Source of the DNA: CAZLIC01 sp964559535
Lineage (GTDB): Bacteria; Pseudomonadota; Alphaproteobacteria; Rhodobacterales; Rhodobacteraceae
Length of the DNA stretch: 28,118 nucleotides
Direction: 5' to 3'
Assembly: GCA_964559535.1 (NCBI GenBank)
Contig: CAZLIC010000057.1
Span: 1 to 28,118, forward strand
The notes below the pieces were generated by a model. It did not search any database. It was not told the origin of the DNA and was given only the letters and a program-made list of their open reading frames with translations. Shown here one piece after another: positions 15,422 through 23,174 of the stretch. The position numbers and the translations under genes are program-made. How positions within the stretch are numbered: position 1 is the stretch's first letter; each line of letters begins with the position of its first letter.

Positions 15422-16927
15422 ATGGATTTCCTTTCCAACCTCGCGCTGGGTTTCGTGACGGCGGGCGCGCCGGTCAACATCTTCTTCTGCCTGATCGGCG
15501 TGATCCTGGGCACGCTGATCGGCGTGCTGCCGGGAATCGGCGCCACGGCCACCATCGCCATGCTCTTGCCCATCACGTTCCAACTGGAACCGGTGACGGC
15601 GCTGATCATGCTGGCGGGCATCTACTATGGCGCGCAGTACGGCGGATCGACCACCGCCATCCTGATCAACATGCCCGGAGAGAGTTCATCGGCGGTCACG
15701 GCGATTGACGGCTACCAGATGGCGCGGCAGGGGCGGGCGGGCACGGCACTGGCCACGGCCGCCATCGGGTCTTTCGTGGCGGGCACCTTCTCGACGCTGC
15801 TGGTGGCGCTGTTCGCCCCGCCGCTGACGGTGATCGCGCTGAAGTTCGGAGCGGCGGAGTATTTCAGCCTGATGGTGATGGGACTGGTCTGTTCCATCGC
15901 GCTGGCGCACGGATCCATCCTGAAGGCGCTGGCGATGGTGGTGCTGGGCCTGCTGCTGGGGCTGGTGGGGTCGGACGTGATTTCGGGCACGCCGCGCTTC
16001 ACGCTGGGCCTGCCCGAGTTTGCCGACGGGTTGAATTTCGTGGCGCTGGCGGTGGGGCTGTTCGGCATTGCCGAAATCCTGCGCAACCTGGAAGGCGAAA
16101 GCGACCGTACCATCCTGGCGACCAAGCTGTCGGGCCTGTTCCCCTCTCGGGACGAGTTGCGCCAGATGGCGGCACCGGTGGTGCGCGGCACGGTGCTGGG
16201 CTCGGCGCTGGGTGTGTTGCCGGGGGGCGGGGCGATTTTGGCCTCGTTTGCCAGCTACACGATGGAGAAGCGCCTTTCGGACCGGCCCGAGGAGTTTGGC
16301 AAGGGCGCCATCGCCGGGGTGGCGGGGCCGGAATCGGCCAACAACGCGGCGGCGCAGACCAGTTTCATTCCGCTTCTGACGCTGGGCATTCCGGCCAACC
16401 CGGTGATGGCGCTGATGGTGGGCGCCATGATCATTCAGGGCATCGTGCCGGGGCCCAACGTGGCCGCCGAACAACCCGCGCTGTTCTGGGGCATCATCGC
16501 CAGCATGTGGATCGGCAACCTGCTGCTGGTGATCCTGAACCTGCCGCTGATCGGCATGTGGGTGAAGCTGCTGCAGGTGCCGTATCAGGTGCTGTTCCCC
16601 ATCATCATGGCGTTCTGCGCCATCGGCGTCTATTCGGTGCGGTCCAACGTCTACGACCTGTTCACCGTCGCGGGATTCGGCCTGATGGGATACCTGCTGC
16701 TGAAGCTGCGCTGCGAACCGGCGCCGTTGCTCTTGGGCTTCGTGCTGGGTCCGATGCTGGAGGAAAACCTGCGCCGCGCGATGATCCTGGGGCGCGGCGA
16801 CCCGACCGTGTTCGTCACCCGGCCGATCAGCGCGGTGATCCTGGCGCTGACGGTGGCGGTGCTGGTGGTGGTGTTGCTGCCCTCGGTGCGCAAGAAGCGC
16901 GAAGAGGTGTTCGTCGAGGAAACCTGA
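15422..16927 (+). CDS. tctA: Tripartite tricarboxylate transporter large permease
   Basis: A 501-residue TctA, the secondary-transport pore of the tripartite tricarboxylate system. The N-terminal signature GVLPGIGATATIAMLLP (about 34-50) and YYGAQYGGSTTAILINMPG (about 61-79) are diagnostic; the repeated half has GVLPGGGAILASFASY and GIPANPVMALMVGAMI. About 11-12 helices are predicted. It carries the substrate delivered by TctC, driven by an ion gradient. The C-terminal tail is basic then acidic (RKKREEVFVEET). A strong hairpin at 16938-16970 ends the operon. Confidence 0.95.
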   Translation: MDFLSNLALGFVTAGAPVNIFFCLIGVILGTLIGVLPGIGATATIAMLLPITFQLEPVTALIMLAGIYYGAQYGGSTTAILINMPGESSSAVTAIDGYQMARQGRAGTALATAAIGSFVAGTFSTLLVALFAPPLTVIALKFGAAEYFSLMVMGLVCSIALAHGSILKALAMVVLGLLLGLVGSDVISGTPRFTLGLPEFADGLNFVALAVGLFGIAEILRNLEGESDRTILATKLSGLFPSRDELRQMAAPVVRGTVLGSALGVLPGGGAILASFASYTMEKRLSDRPEEFGKGAIAGVAGPESANNAAAQTSFIPLLTLGIPANPVMALMVGAMIIQGIVPGPNVAAEQPALFWGIIASMWIGNLLLVILNLPLIGMWVKLLQVPYQVLFPIIMAFCAIGVYSVRSNVYDLFTVAGFGLMGYLLLKLRCEPAPLLLGFVLGPMLEENLRRAMILGRGDPTVFVTRPISAVILALTVAVLVVVLLPSVRKKREEVFVEET

Positions 16928-16937
16928 CCTTTGCGCG

Positions 16938-16970
16938 GGCCGCACTGCCGGTTGCCCCGGCAGTGCGGCC
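16938..16970 (+). terminator. Strong hairpin terminator after tctA
   Basis: A perfect 14-bp stem (ggccgcactgccgg / ccggcagtgcggcc) with a 5-base loop (ttgcc), 10 bases after the tctA stop. The stem is very stable although no clear T-tract follows. Confidence 0.75.
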
Positions 16971-17004
16971 CGGCTATTGCGGCACCACGCAAAGGGAGGC
17001 GGCG

Positions 17005-17331
17005 ATGATCCTGTACGGGCTTTCGACTTGCGACACCTGCAAGACCGCGCTGAAGGCGCTGGAGCGTGCGGGCCACAGCGTGACCTTCCGCGATGTGCGC
17101 AAGGATCCGATGTCGGCCGACGAGATTGCCGAAATCGTGGGGGAATTCGGCGACAGGGCGGTGAACCGACAGTCGACCACTTACCGCAGCTTTTCCGATT
17201 TCCTGAGGGAATCGGATACCGAGGCGCAGATTGCTGCGCAGCCGACCGTGATGAAACGCCCGGTGATCAACCACGAGGGGCGCTGGTACCTGGGATGGGA
17301 CACTGCAGTGCAGGCGGCGCTGACCGCCTGA
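17005..17331 (+). CDS. ArsC/Spx/YffB-family reductase-like protein
   Basis: A 108-residue thioredoxin-fold protein of the ArsC family. The active-site loop is STCDTCKTAL with Cys9 and Cys12 (CxxC), followed by FRDVRKDPMS, the segment TTYRSF and the end of the fold at PTVMKRPVINHEGRWYLGWD. The 'v-v-RKdp' and 'kRPv' elements match glutaredoxin-like ArsC/YffB proteins. True arsenate reduction is uncertain, since no ars genes lie nearby; a thiol-disulfide or YffB-type role is equally likely. 'aaagggagg' precedes ATG 17005; the frame is open upstream through the terminator but is not coding there. It converges on the cold-shock gene. Confidence 0.83.
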   Translation: MILYGLSTCDTCKTALKALERAGHSVTFRDVRKDPMSADEIAEIVGEFGDRAVNRQSTTYRSFSDFLRESDTEAQIAAQPTVMKRPVINHEGRWYLGWDTAVQAALTA

Positions 17332-17339
17332 CGGTGGCC

Positions 17340-17375
17340 CTACAACAGGCGAAGGTCCTACAACAGGCGAAGGTC
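17340..17375. repeat. Perfect tandem duplication, 18 bp x 2
   Basis: ctacaacaggcgaaggtc occurs twice head to tail (17340-17357 and 17358-17375). On the minus strand each copy reads DLRLL plus a TAG stop, so the last five codons and stop of the cold-shock gene are duplicated just past its end. Confidence 0.9.
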
Positions 17376-17564
17376 TGAGGCCGACGCACGGCCGTCGCGG
17401 CCCGACTGCAGTTCGAAGCCAACCTTCTGGTTGTCGTTCAGGCCCTTGAGACCCGCACGCTCGACAGCCGAGATGTGGACGAACACATCCTTGCCGCCAT
17501 CATCGGGGGCGATGAAGCCATAGCCCTTCGTCGAATTGAACCACTTCACGGTGCCGGTGGGCAT
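17358..17564 (-). CDS. Cold-shock domain protein (CspA family)
   Basis: A 68-residue single cold-shock domain, an OB-fold RNA chaperone that melts mRNA secondary structure. RNP1 (KGYGFI, residues 13-18) and RNP2 (VFVHIS, 27-32) carry the aromatic RNA-binding residues; Trp8 in VKWFN is conserved. The length is that of alphaproteobacterial Csp proteins. The start follows 'gggagaaagcg'. The last codons (DLRLL-stop) are duplicated in tandem immediately downstream, outside the reading frame, giving a second in-frame stop. Which csp paralogue this is cannot be told. Confidence 0.95.
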   Translation of the reverse strand: MPTGTVKWFNSTKGYGFIAPDDGGKDVFVHISAVERAGLKGLNDNQKVGFELQSGRDGRASASDLRLL

Positions 17565-17664
17565 CGCTTTCTCCCTGTCCTGTCCTCCCGTGCGCCCGAT
17601 TGCGCCGGGCCGAGGCTGCCATGTCTTCCGTTCAGTCTGGCTGCCCTTGCAGTCAGGAATTGGT

Positions 17665-17705
17665 CAGAAAGGCCGTCTTCGTAGGTGCAATCCTGCCAGA
17701 CGGCC
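17665..17705 (-). terminator. Terminator of the bufferin operon
   Basis: On the minus strand, an 8-bp stem (ggccgtct / agacggcc, 19-base loop) begins 8 bases past the DoxX stop and is followed by tttct. It separates the DoxX gene from the cold-shock gene further along the same strand. A shorter alternative pairing with the agacggc just before the DoxX stop is also possible. Confidence 0.65.
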
Positions 17706-17713
17706 CTGAAAAA

Positions 17714-18265
17714 TCAAGCCGTCTGTGGCGCGCGCAGGGCGCGGTCCGCGGAAAGCCACCCGGGGCCCAGGATCAGCGGCACGAAAAGCAGCATCCCCCA
17801 CAGGGTTCGCTGGTCCAGGATCAGCGCGGCGGAATCACGGTCAAACCAGGCGCCAATGGTGGCGGCGTCGGCGCCGTGGCCCCAGATGTCGGTCAGCGAC
17901 TGCGCCACGATGAAGCCGATCATGCCCAGTGCGGCGGGGCGGGTCAGGAAGCCGACAAGCAGAAGCAGAGGCAGCAGGAACTCGGCCCAGGTACCGGCCA
18001 GTGCCACGGCCCAGTGGAACAGCCCAAGCTGCCCCGAGTCGTATCCCGCGGCCTCCAGCGCTTTGGGAAAGATCTGGGCATAGGCGCCGTCCGAGGGGAA
18101 GAACAGGCCGCCCACGCCCGGCCCCAGCTTGGTTACGGCCGAAGCCCAGAAATACGGCAGCAGAACCGCGGCAAAGGTCAGCCGGGCCAGCAGCGGCAAG
18201 AGGCCGGGCGCCAGCGGCGCAAGCCTTTCGCCGGCCGTGTCGAGGGTGCGGAGAAGGGGAATCAT
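17714..18265 (-). CDS. DoxX family membrane protein of the bufferin/gig operon
   Basis: A 183-residue membrane protein of the DoxX/DoxD type with four predicted helices: about 18-38 (LLPLLARLTFAAVLLPYFWA), 75-100 (FHWAVALAGTWAEFLLPLLLL), 103-123 and 150-175. It is the last gene of the bufA-bufB-bufC-DoxX order, corresponding to GigT in the gold-induced gigPABT operon of Cupriavidus. Its exact role is unknown; a redox or membrane-handling function in metallophore maturation is inference. ATG 18265 overlaps the bufC stop by one base (TGATG), so translation is coupled. A terminator follows. Confidence 0.83.
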   Translation of the reverse strand: MIPLLRTLDTAGERLAPLAPGLLPLLARLTFAAVLLPYFWASAVTKLGPGVGGLFFPSDGAYAQIFPKALEAAGYDSGQLGLFHWAVALAGTWAEFLLPLLLLVGFLTRPAALGMIGFIVAQSLTDIWGHGADAATIGAWFDRDSAALILDQRTLWGMLLFVPLILGPGWLSADRALRAPQTA

Positions 18266-18990
18266 CAGGGTGACTCTTGCAGGGCGACAATCGCGCCATG
18301 GGTGACAAGAAGCGTCAGGGTTTCCGGAAGCGGGTGGTCGGGCGGTGCGGCGTCGATGGCCTGCGCGACGGTGCAGCCCTGGGTGAGAGCCGTCAGGAAA
18401 GTGGCGGCGCCTTTGGGCAAGGCAACGGGGACGGGGTCGAATCCGGGGCGGAACACCGCCACGTCCTGCGCGCCTGCCTGCGGCTGCGGGCCGCCGTGGT
18501 GGAACTGCCAGATCGCGTAGAGCGGCCAGTCGGACCGGACGATGCGCAAGGACGGTGCAAGCGTGACGCGCGCCGACAGCAGGCGTTCGGGCGGCAGGGC
18601 CAGCGCGGCGGCCGCAACGGGCGCGGCATCGGCCGCGTGGTAGCTGTGGCGGATGGCCAGTTCCAGCCGCGCGACATCGGGCAGGTATGGCAGGTGTGTG
18701 GCGGGGGGGAAGGCCGCCAGAAAGGCGGGCAGGTCGGCACCATACTGCCACAGGCGGGGCGAGACGGGCGGGTGGGCCCGCAGGAACAGCTGCGCCATGG
18801 CTGCAAAGAATTCCTCGCCGACAATGGCGCGGGTGACGGGGAAGCCCTCTTCCAGCGCCGTCCGCAGGCCCACCGCCACGTTGTTGCGGTAGACGGCAAA
18901 GCGGCGGGGGGCGGGGCGGCCGGCAGGGTCGGTCAGGCCGGGGGGAACCGGCAGGTCGGGGTTCAGCAGGGCGGCGGCAAAGGCGGTCAT
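18265..18990 (-). CDS. bufC: DUF2063 bufferin maturation partner
   Basis: A 241-residue HvfC/BufC/GigB-like protein. The N-terminal DUF2063 domain (about 1-90) reads FAVYRNNVAVGLRTALEEGFPVTRAIVGEEFF, the family's 'R-~~Y~~n~~~~l~~aL~~~fP~~~~lvG~~~F' pattern. The C-terminal part has YLPDVARLELAIRHSYHAAD and a winged-helix-like end. Though labelled a DNA-binding domain in databases, in these operons it is understood to bind the precursor and present it to the DUF692 oxidase. The start is the ATG overlapping the bufB stop by 4 bases; the longer open frame upstream is opposite bufB coding sequence. Confidence 0.88.
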   Translation of the reverse strand: MTAFAAALLNPDLPVPPGLTDPAGRPAPRRFAVYRNNVAVGLRTALEEGFPVTRAIVGEEFFAAMAQLFLRAHPPVSPRLWQYGADLPAFLAAFPPATHLPYLPDVARLELAIRHSYHAADAAPVAAAALALPPERLLSARVTLAPSLRIVRSDWPLYAIWQFHHGGPQPQAGAQDVAVFRPGFDPVPVALPKGAATFLTALTQGCTVAQAIDAAPPDHPLPETLTLLVTHGAIVALQESP

Positions 18991-19835
18991 GCCATGGCCC
19001 GAGCCAGATCGGCGGCGCGCGCGGCCTCGGCCTGCAGCGCGGGCCAGTCGGGCACGTCGTTGTCCCATTCGATCAGCGTGGGCTTCATGCCGCCGCGGGC
19101 CACCGTGCGGGCGTAAAGGACCCACACCGGGTCTGCCACTTCGCGGCTGTGGCTGTCGATCAGCAGGGGCGCGCCTTGGTCGTCGGTGTCGGCATCGTGG
19201 CCGCCCAGATGGATTTCGCCCACCAGGTGCAGCGGGAACCGGTCGATGATGGCGTTGGCGTCGGTCTGCTGGTTGGTGGCCGAGACGTGCACGTTGTTGA
19301 CGTCCAGCAGCAGGCCGCAGCCAGTGCGGCGGGCGATTTCGGCCAGGAATTCCACCTCGTCCCAGTCTGATTCGGCGAAGGAAAGATAGGTGGACGGGTT
19401 TTCCAGCAGCATCCGACGGCCCAGCGCATCTTGCACCTGCGCGATGTGGTCGGCGACGCGGGCCAGCGTGGCGCTGGTGTAAGGCAGCGGCAGCAGGTCG
19501 TTGAAGTAGGCCCCGTCATGGGTGGACCAGGCAAGATGCTCGGAGAAGCTGGCGGGGTTCAGCCAGCCGCACAGGTGGCGCAGCCGGGCAAGGTGATCAA
19601 GGTCCAGCGGACCTTCGCCGCCGATGGACAGGCCCACGCCATGTACCGAGACGGGAAAGCGTTCGGCCAGGTGGCGCAGCTGCGCCAGCGGGCGGCCACC
19701 GTCGCCCATGTAGTTCTCGGCGTGGATTTCCAGCCAGCGCACAGCGCCGGGATTGTCCAGGATGGCCGCAAAATGCTGCGGCTTGTAGCCCACGCCGGGC
19801 GCGGCGGGCAGGCCGGGAAGCTGGGTGTCGAACAT
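18987..19835 (-). CDS. bufB: MNIO (DUF692) multinuclear iron oxidase, bufferin-modifying
   Basis: A 282-residue TIM-barrel enzyme of the multinuclear non-heme iron-dependent oxidase family. Metal-ligand segments are all visible: EIHAENYMG, SVHGVGLSIGG, FSEHLAWS, LLENPSTYL, LLDVNNVHVSATNQ, GEIHLGGHD and IDSHSREV. The family oxidises cysteine thiols in small peptides; BufB enzymes convert two cysteines of the bufferin to thiooxazoles. The start (MFDTQLPGLPAAPGVGYKPQH) fits the usual N-terminus. It lies 69 bases after bufA, behind a hairpin, and overlaps bufC by 4 bases, so BufB and BufC are probably made together as the modifying pair. Confidence 0.94.
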   Translation of the reverse strand: MFDTQLPGLPAAPGVGYKPQHFAAILDNPGAVRWLEIHAENYMGDGGRPLAQLRHLAERFPVSVHGVGLSIGGEGPLDLDHLARLRHLCGWLNPASFSEHLAWSTHDGAYFNDLLPLPYTSATLARVADHIAQVQDALGRRMLLENPSTYLSFAESDWDEVEFLAEIARRTGCGLLLDVNNVHVSATNQQTDANAIIDRFPLHLVGEIHLGGHDADTDDQGAPLLIDSHSREVADPVWVLYARTVARGGMKPTLIEWDNDVPDWPALQAEAARAADLARAMA

Positions 19836-19863
19836 CGGCCGGTGTCCATTTGGCTTGGTGTCA

Positions 19864-19892
19864 CCTCCGCCCGCCGATTTCGCGGGCGGAGG
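19864..19892 (-). terminator. Hairpin between bufA precursor and bufB
   Basis: A perfect 11-bp GC stem (cctccgcccgc / gcgggcggagg) with a 7-base loop, 12 bases after the bufA stop on the minus strand. There is no T-tract, so it is more likely a partial attenuator or mRNA-stabilising hairpin that keeps precursor output above enzyme output. Confidence 0.6.
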
Positions 19893-19904
19893 GAACGGCG
19901 TGCG

Positions 19905-20198
19905 TCAGCCCGTGGGCAGGTCGCGGTCCAGCGCCTCGAGGCTGCCGGTGCGACCGTCGGGCAGTTCCATCGTGGTGCAGGTGCCCTTGGCCACCAGCGT
20001 CCAGGCATTGCCCTGGTAGTCGACCTTCGAGGTGCCGGCGCAGGTGGTGCCGGGGCCGGCGGCGCAGTCGTTCTTGCCGGCCAGCGAAACGCCGAAGCAC
20101 TTTTCCTTTTCGGCCGCCATCGCCGGGGCCGCGGTCATTGCCGCCATCGCGGCCGCCATCGCACCGGCCAGCGCCATCGTCTTCATGGTGTCGGTCAT
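19905..20198 (-). CDS. bufA: Bufferin-type metallophore precursor (DUF2282)
   Basis: A 97-residue secreted peptide. Residues 1-29 form a Sec signal (MTDTMKTMAL then an Ala/Met-rich core ending APAMAA). The mature part has exactly four cysteines, Cys34, Cys45, Cys53 and Cys74, in the DUF2282 pattern EKCFGVSLAGKNDCAAG...TTCAG...WTLVAKGTC. In bufferins of this family the two central cysteines become thiooxazoles and the peptide binds copper in the periplasm. The position before Cys53 is Thr rather than the His I recall in many homologues, and 23 residues follow the last Cys. The ATG at 20198 has 'gggagatccc' upstream. It is the first gene of the operon, 178 bases after thrS. Confidence 0.9.
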   Translation of the reverse strand: MTDTMKTMALAGAMAAAMAAMTAAPAMAAEKEKCFGVSLAGKNDCAAGPGTTCAGTSKVDYQGNAWTLVAKGTCTTMELPDGRTGSLEALDRDLPTG

Positions 20199-20376
20199 CT
20201 GGGATCTCCCTTGCAGTCCCGCAGTTCGTCTGGGGATAGGTAAGGTATAACCCATTGTTCGGGCTACGGTCCTCACAATACGTTTTCCTGACAGCTGCGC
20301 GCCGGATGTAACCTTTTGCAGGCCCGCGCCGCGCCTGGCAAGTGCCGGGATTTCCGGGCATCTGCGGGGGCCGGGG

Positions 20377-22323
20377 TCAGCGCAGATCGGGCGGCGTCGC
20401 CTCGGACGCCAGAAGGTCGGCAGCCGTCTCCAGCGGCAATGTTTCAACCCGGGTCTCCCCCAGGCGGCGGATTGAAACAGTGCGCGCGGCCACTTCCTGC
20501 ATTCCGATGGCGAGAATCACCGGCACCTTGCCCACGGAATGCTCGCGCACCTTGTAGTTGATCTTCTCGTTGCGCGTGTCCGCCTCGGCCCGGACGCCGC
20601 GGGCGGTCAGCGCCGCCGCCACCTGATGTACATAGTCGTCCGCGTCCGACACGATGGAGGCCACCACCACTTGCCGCGGCGCCAGCCAGAACGGCAGCTT
20701 GCCCGCGCTGTTCTCGATCAGGATGCCGATGAAGCGCTCGAACGAGCCCAGGCAGGCGCGGTGCAGCATGAACGGGCGGTGCTTGGCGCCATCCTCGCCG
20801 ATGTAGCTGGCATCCAGCCGATCGGGCAGGTTGGGGTCCAGTTGCAGCGTGCCGCATTGCCAGTCGCGGCCGATGGCGTCGGTCAGCACGAATTCCAGCT
20901 TGGGCGCGTAGAAGGCGCCTTCGCCGGGGAACAGCTCATAGGTATAGCCCGCCGCTGTGGTGGCATTGGCAAGTGCCGCTTCCATCCGGTCCCAGATCTC
21001 GTCCGAACCGACGCGTTTTTCGGGGCGGGTGCTGAGTTTGATGCGCCATGTGTCGAAGCCGAGTTCGGCGTAGATGCGCGACAGGAATTCGATGAACTTC
21101 TTCGATTCCGCTTCCACCTGGTCCAGTGTGCAAAAGATATGCGCGTCATCCTGGGTAAAGCCGCGCACCCGCATGATGCCATGCAGCGCGCCGCTGGGTT
21201 CATAGCGGTTGCACGAGCCGAATTCGGCCATGCGCAGCGGCAGATCGCGGTAGGATTTGATGCCCACGTTGAAGATCTGCACGTGGCAGGGGCAGTTCAT
21301 CGGCTTCAGCGCGTTGACCACCTTTTCGCGCGCGCCCTCTTCGTCCACCTCGACGATGAACATGTTCTCGCGGTAGTTTTCCCAGTGGCCGCTGGCCTCC
21401 CACAGCTTGCGGTTCACCACCTGCGGGGTGTTCACCTCGACATAGCCGTCGGCGCGCTGGCGGCGGCGCATGTAGTCTTGCAGCGTGGTGTAGATCGTCC
21501 AGCCGTTGGGGTGCCAGAACACCTGTCCCGGCGCCTCTTCCTGCATGTGGAACAGGCCCATCTCGCGGCCAAGCTTGCGGTGGTCGCGTTTGGCGGCCTC
21601 TTCCAGCATGGTCAGATGCGCCTTCAGGTCGTCGCGGTTCTTGAAGGCGACGGCGGTGATGCGCTGCAGCTGGGGCCGGGAGGTGTCGCCGAACCAGTAC
21701 GCGCCCGACACGCCCATCAGGCGGAAGGCGTCGGCGGGAAGCTGCCCGGTGTGCTGGAAGTGCGGGCCGCGGCACAGGTCCTGCCAGGGGCCGTGCCAGT
21801 ACATGCGGATTTGCTGATCCTCGGGGATGCGACCGATCAGTTCCACCTTGTAGGGCTCGCCCGCGGCTTCGTAATGCGCAATGGCACGGGCGCGGTCCCA
21901 GACCTCGGTGCGCACCGGGTCTCGTGCGGCGATGATCGCCTTCATCCGCGCCTCGATGGCGCCCAGGTCTTCGGGGGTGAAGGGCTCGGGGCGGTCGAAG
22001 TCGTAGAACCAGCCCTTTTCCGTGACCGGGCCGATGGTGACCTTCACGTCCTGCCAGATTTCCTGCACGGCGCGCGCCATCACATGCGCCAGATCGTGAC
22101 GGATGAGTTCCAGCGCAGGGCCGTCGTCGGCCATGGTGTGGATGGCGATGGTGGCATCCGCGTCAATCGGCCATTGCAGGTCGAAATGCGCGCCGTTCAC
22201 GCGGGCGCTGATGGCCTTCTTCGCCAGTCCGGGCGAAATGCTGGCCGCCACCTGCGCGGGCGTGGTGCCTGCGGGGAAGCTGCGGCTGGCGCCATCGGGG
22301 AAAGTCAGGGAGATATCGGCCAT
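20377..22323 (-). CDS. thrS: Threonine--tRNA ligase
   Basis: ThrRS charges tRNA-Thr. The 648-residue protein is full length with all four domains: TGS (1-63), the SAD editing domain with HxxxH (His76, His80 in IRHDLAH), the class II core and the anticodon-binding domain (about 545-640, VVVASIVSDADDYV). The core shows motif 2 (FGSCNRYEPSGALHGIMRVRGFTQDDAHIF) and the zinc ligands Cys in MNCPCH, His in DDAHIF and His in HRACLGS. Editing of mischarged Ser-tRNA should therefore be intact. It precedes bufA on the same strand, but the 178-base gap argues for a separate bufA promoter. Confidence 0.97.
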   Translation of the reverse strand: MADISLTFPDGASRSFPAGTTPAQVAASISPGLAKKAISARVNGAHFDLQWPIDADATIAIHTMADDGPALELIRHDLAHVMARAVQEIWQDVKVTIGPVTEKGWFYDFDRPEPFTPEDLGAIEARMKAIIAARDPVRTEVWDRARAIAHYEAAGEPYKVELIGRIPEDQQIRMYWHGPWQDLCRGPHFQHTGQLPADAFRLMGVSGAYWFGDTSRPQLQRITAVAFKNRDDLKAHLTMLEEAAKRDHRKLGREMGLFHMQEEAPGQVFWHPNGWTIYTTLQDYMRRRQRADGYVEVNTPQVVNRKLWEASGHWENYRENMFIVEVDEEGAREKVVNALKPMNCPCHVQIFNVGIKSYRDLPLRMAEFGSCNRYEPSGALHGIMRVRGFTQDDAHIFCTLDQVEAESKKFIEFLSRIYAELGFDTWRIKLSTRPEKRVGSDEIWDRMEAALANATTAAGYTYELFPGEGAFYAPKLEFVLTDAIGRDWQCGTLQLDPNLPDRLDASYIGEDGAKHRPFMLHRACLGSFERFIGILIENSAGKLPFWLAPRQVVVASIVSDADDYVHQVAAALTARGVRAEADTRNEKINYKVREHSVGKVPVILAIGMQEVAARTVSIRRLGETRVETLPLETAADLLASEATPPDLR

Positions 22324-22481
22324 GGCCTGATCCTCGTCGGTTCGGCGCCTACAGATGCGCCCGGTTGCGGGTAGCGCTTGGTGGCGCGGCGCGGGCGTGG
22401 CGTCAAGCGCGATTGCAACGGTCGGGCCGTTGTAACGTGGGCTATGATCTGTAAACCTTGCAGACCATGCGGAGGAAGGGA

Positions 22482-23174
22482 ATGCGAAGCTTCGACGAGA
22501 TTCTGGCGATTGCCGCGTCCCGGAAGGCCGGTGCAGACAACGTGCTGGCCGGGTTTCCCGCCGTGAAGACGGCCGATGAACTGGCCGCCATTCCCGGTGA
22601 CCGCTGGCTGGCGACCATGGCGCGGGGCATCTTTCAGGCCGGGATCAGCTGGAAGGTGGTGGACGCCAAATGGCCCGGCATCGAGGACGCGTTTTACGGC
22701 TTTGACGTGGGGCGCGTGTCGATGATGGATGACGGCTGGTTCGATGCCCTTGTCTCGGACATCCGCGTGATCCGCAGCGGGCCGAAGATCGCGGCGATCC
22801 GCGAGAATGCCGCCTTCATCCGGCGGGTGGGCGACTTCGGGCGCAAGGTGGGTGACTGGCCTTCGTCGGATTTCGCGGGGCTGTGCGACTGGCTGGCCAA
22901 AGAGGGCAGCCGCCTGGGCGGGTCCACAGGGCCCTACATGCTGCGGTTCATGGGGAAGGAAGGCTGGATCCTTTCGCGCGACGTGGTGGCGCGGCTGGTG
23001 GCCGAGGGCGTGGTGGACGGCCCGCCGACCTCACGCAGGGCGATGGCGGCGGTGCAGGCGGCGTTTTCCGGCTGGCAGGCCGAGTGCGGACTGCCGCTGA
23101 CGGCGATCAGCCGGGTTCTGGCGCAAAGCATCGGGCCGGAAAATGGGCCGGACGACGCGGCCGAGGACGCATGA
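22482..23174 (+). CDS. tag: DNA-3-methyladenine glycosylase I family protein
   Basis: A 230-residue base-excision repair enzyme of the Tag family, which removes 3-methyladenine from alkylated DNA. The core reads ARGIFQAGISWKVVDAKWPG (the F-q-gl-W-~v~~kw pattern), then IRVIRSGPKIAAIRENAAF (the 'i~n~~KI~avr~Na' helix) and RLGGSTGPYMLRFMGKEGW. The N-terminal CPW and C-terminal HxxxC zinc residues of E. coli TagI are absent, as in the alphaproteobacterial long form. The ATG at 22482 follows 'aggaaggg'; an in-frame ATG 8 codons upstream is less likely. It overlaps the next gene by 4 bases. Confidence 0.85.
   Translation: MRSFDEILAIAASRKAGADNVLAGFPAVKTADELAAIPGDRWLATMARGIFQAGISWKVVDAKWPGIEDAFYGFDVGRVSMMDDGWFDALVSDIRVIRSGPKIAAIRENAAFIRRVGDFGRKVGDWPSSDFAGLCDWLAKEGSRLGGSTGPYMLRFMGKEGWILSRDVVARLVAEGVVDGPPTSRRAMAAVQAAFSGWQAECGLPLTAISRVLAQSIGPENGPDDAAEDA

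Noticed and set aside
20308..20313. GTAACC, resembling the -35 of heavy-metal ECF sigma (SigF-type) promoters near bufA
   Set aside because: It is on the plus strand, facing away from bufA, and no matching -10 lies at the right distance.
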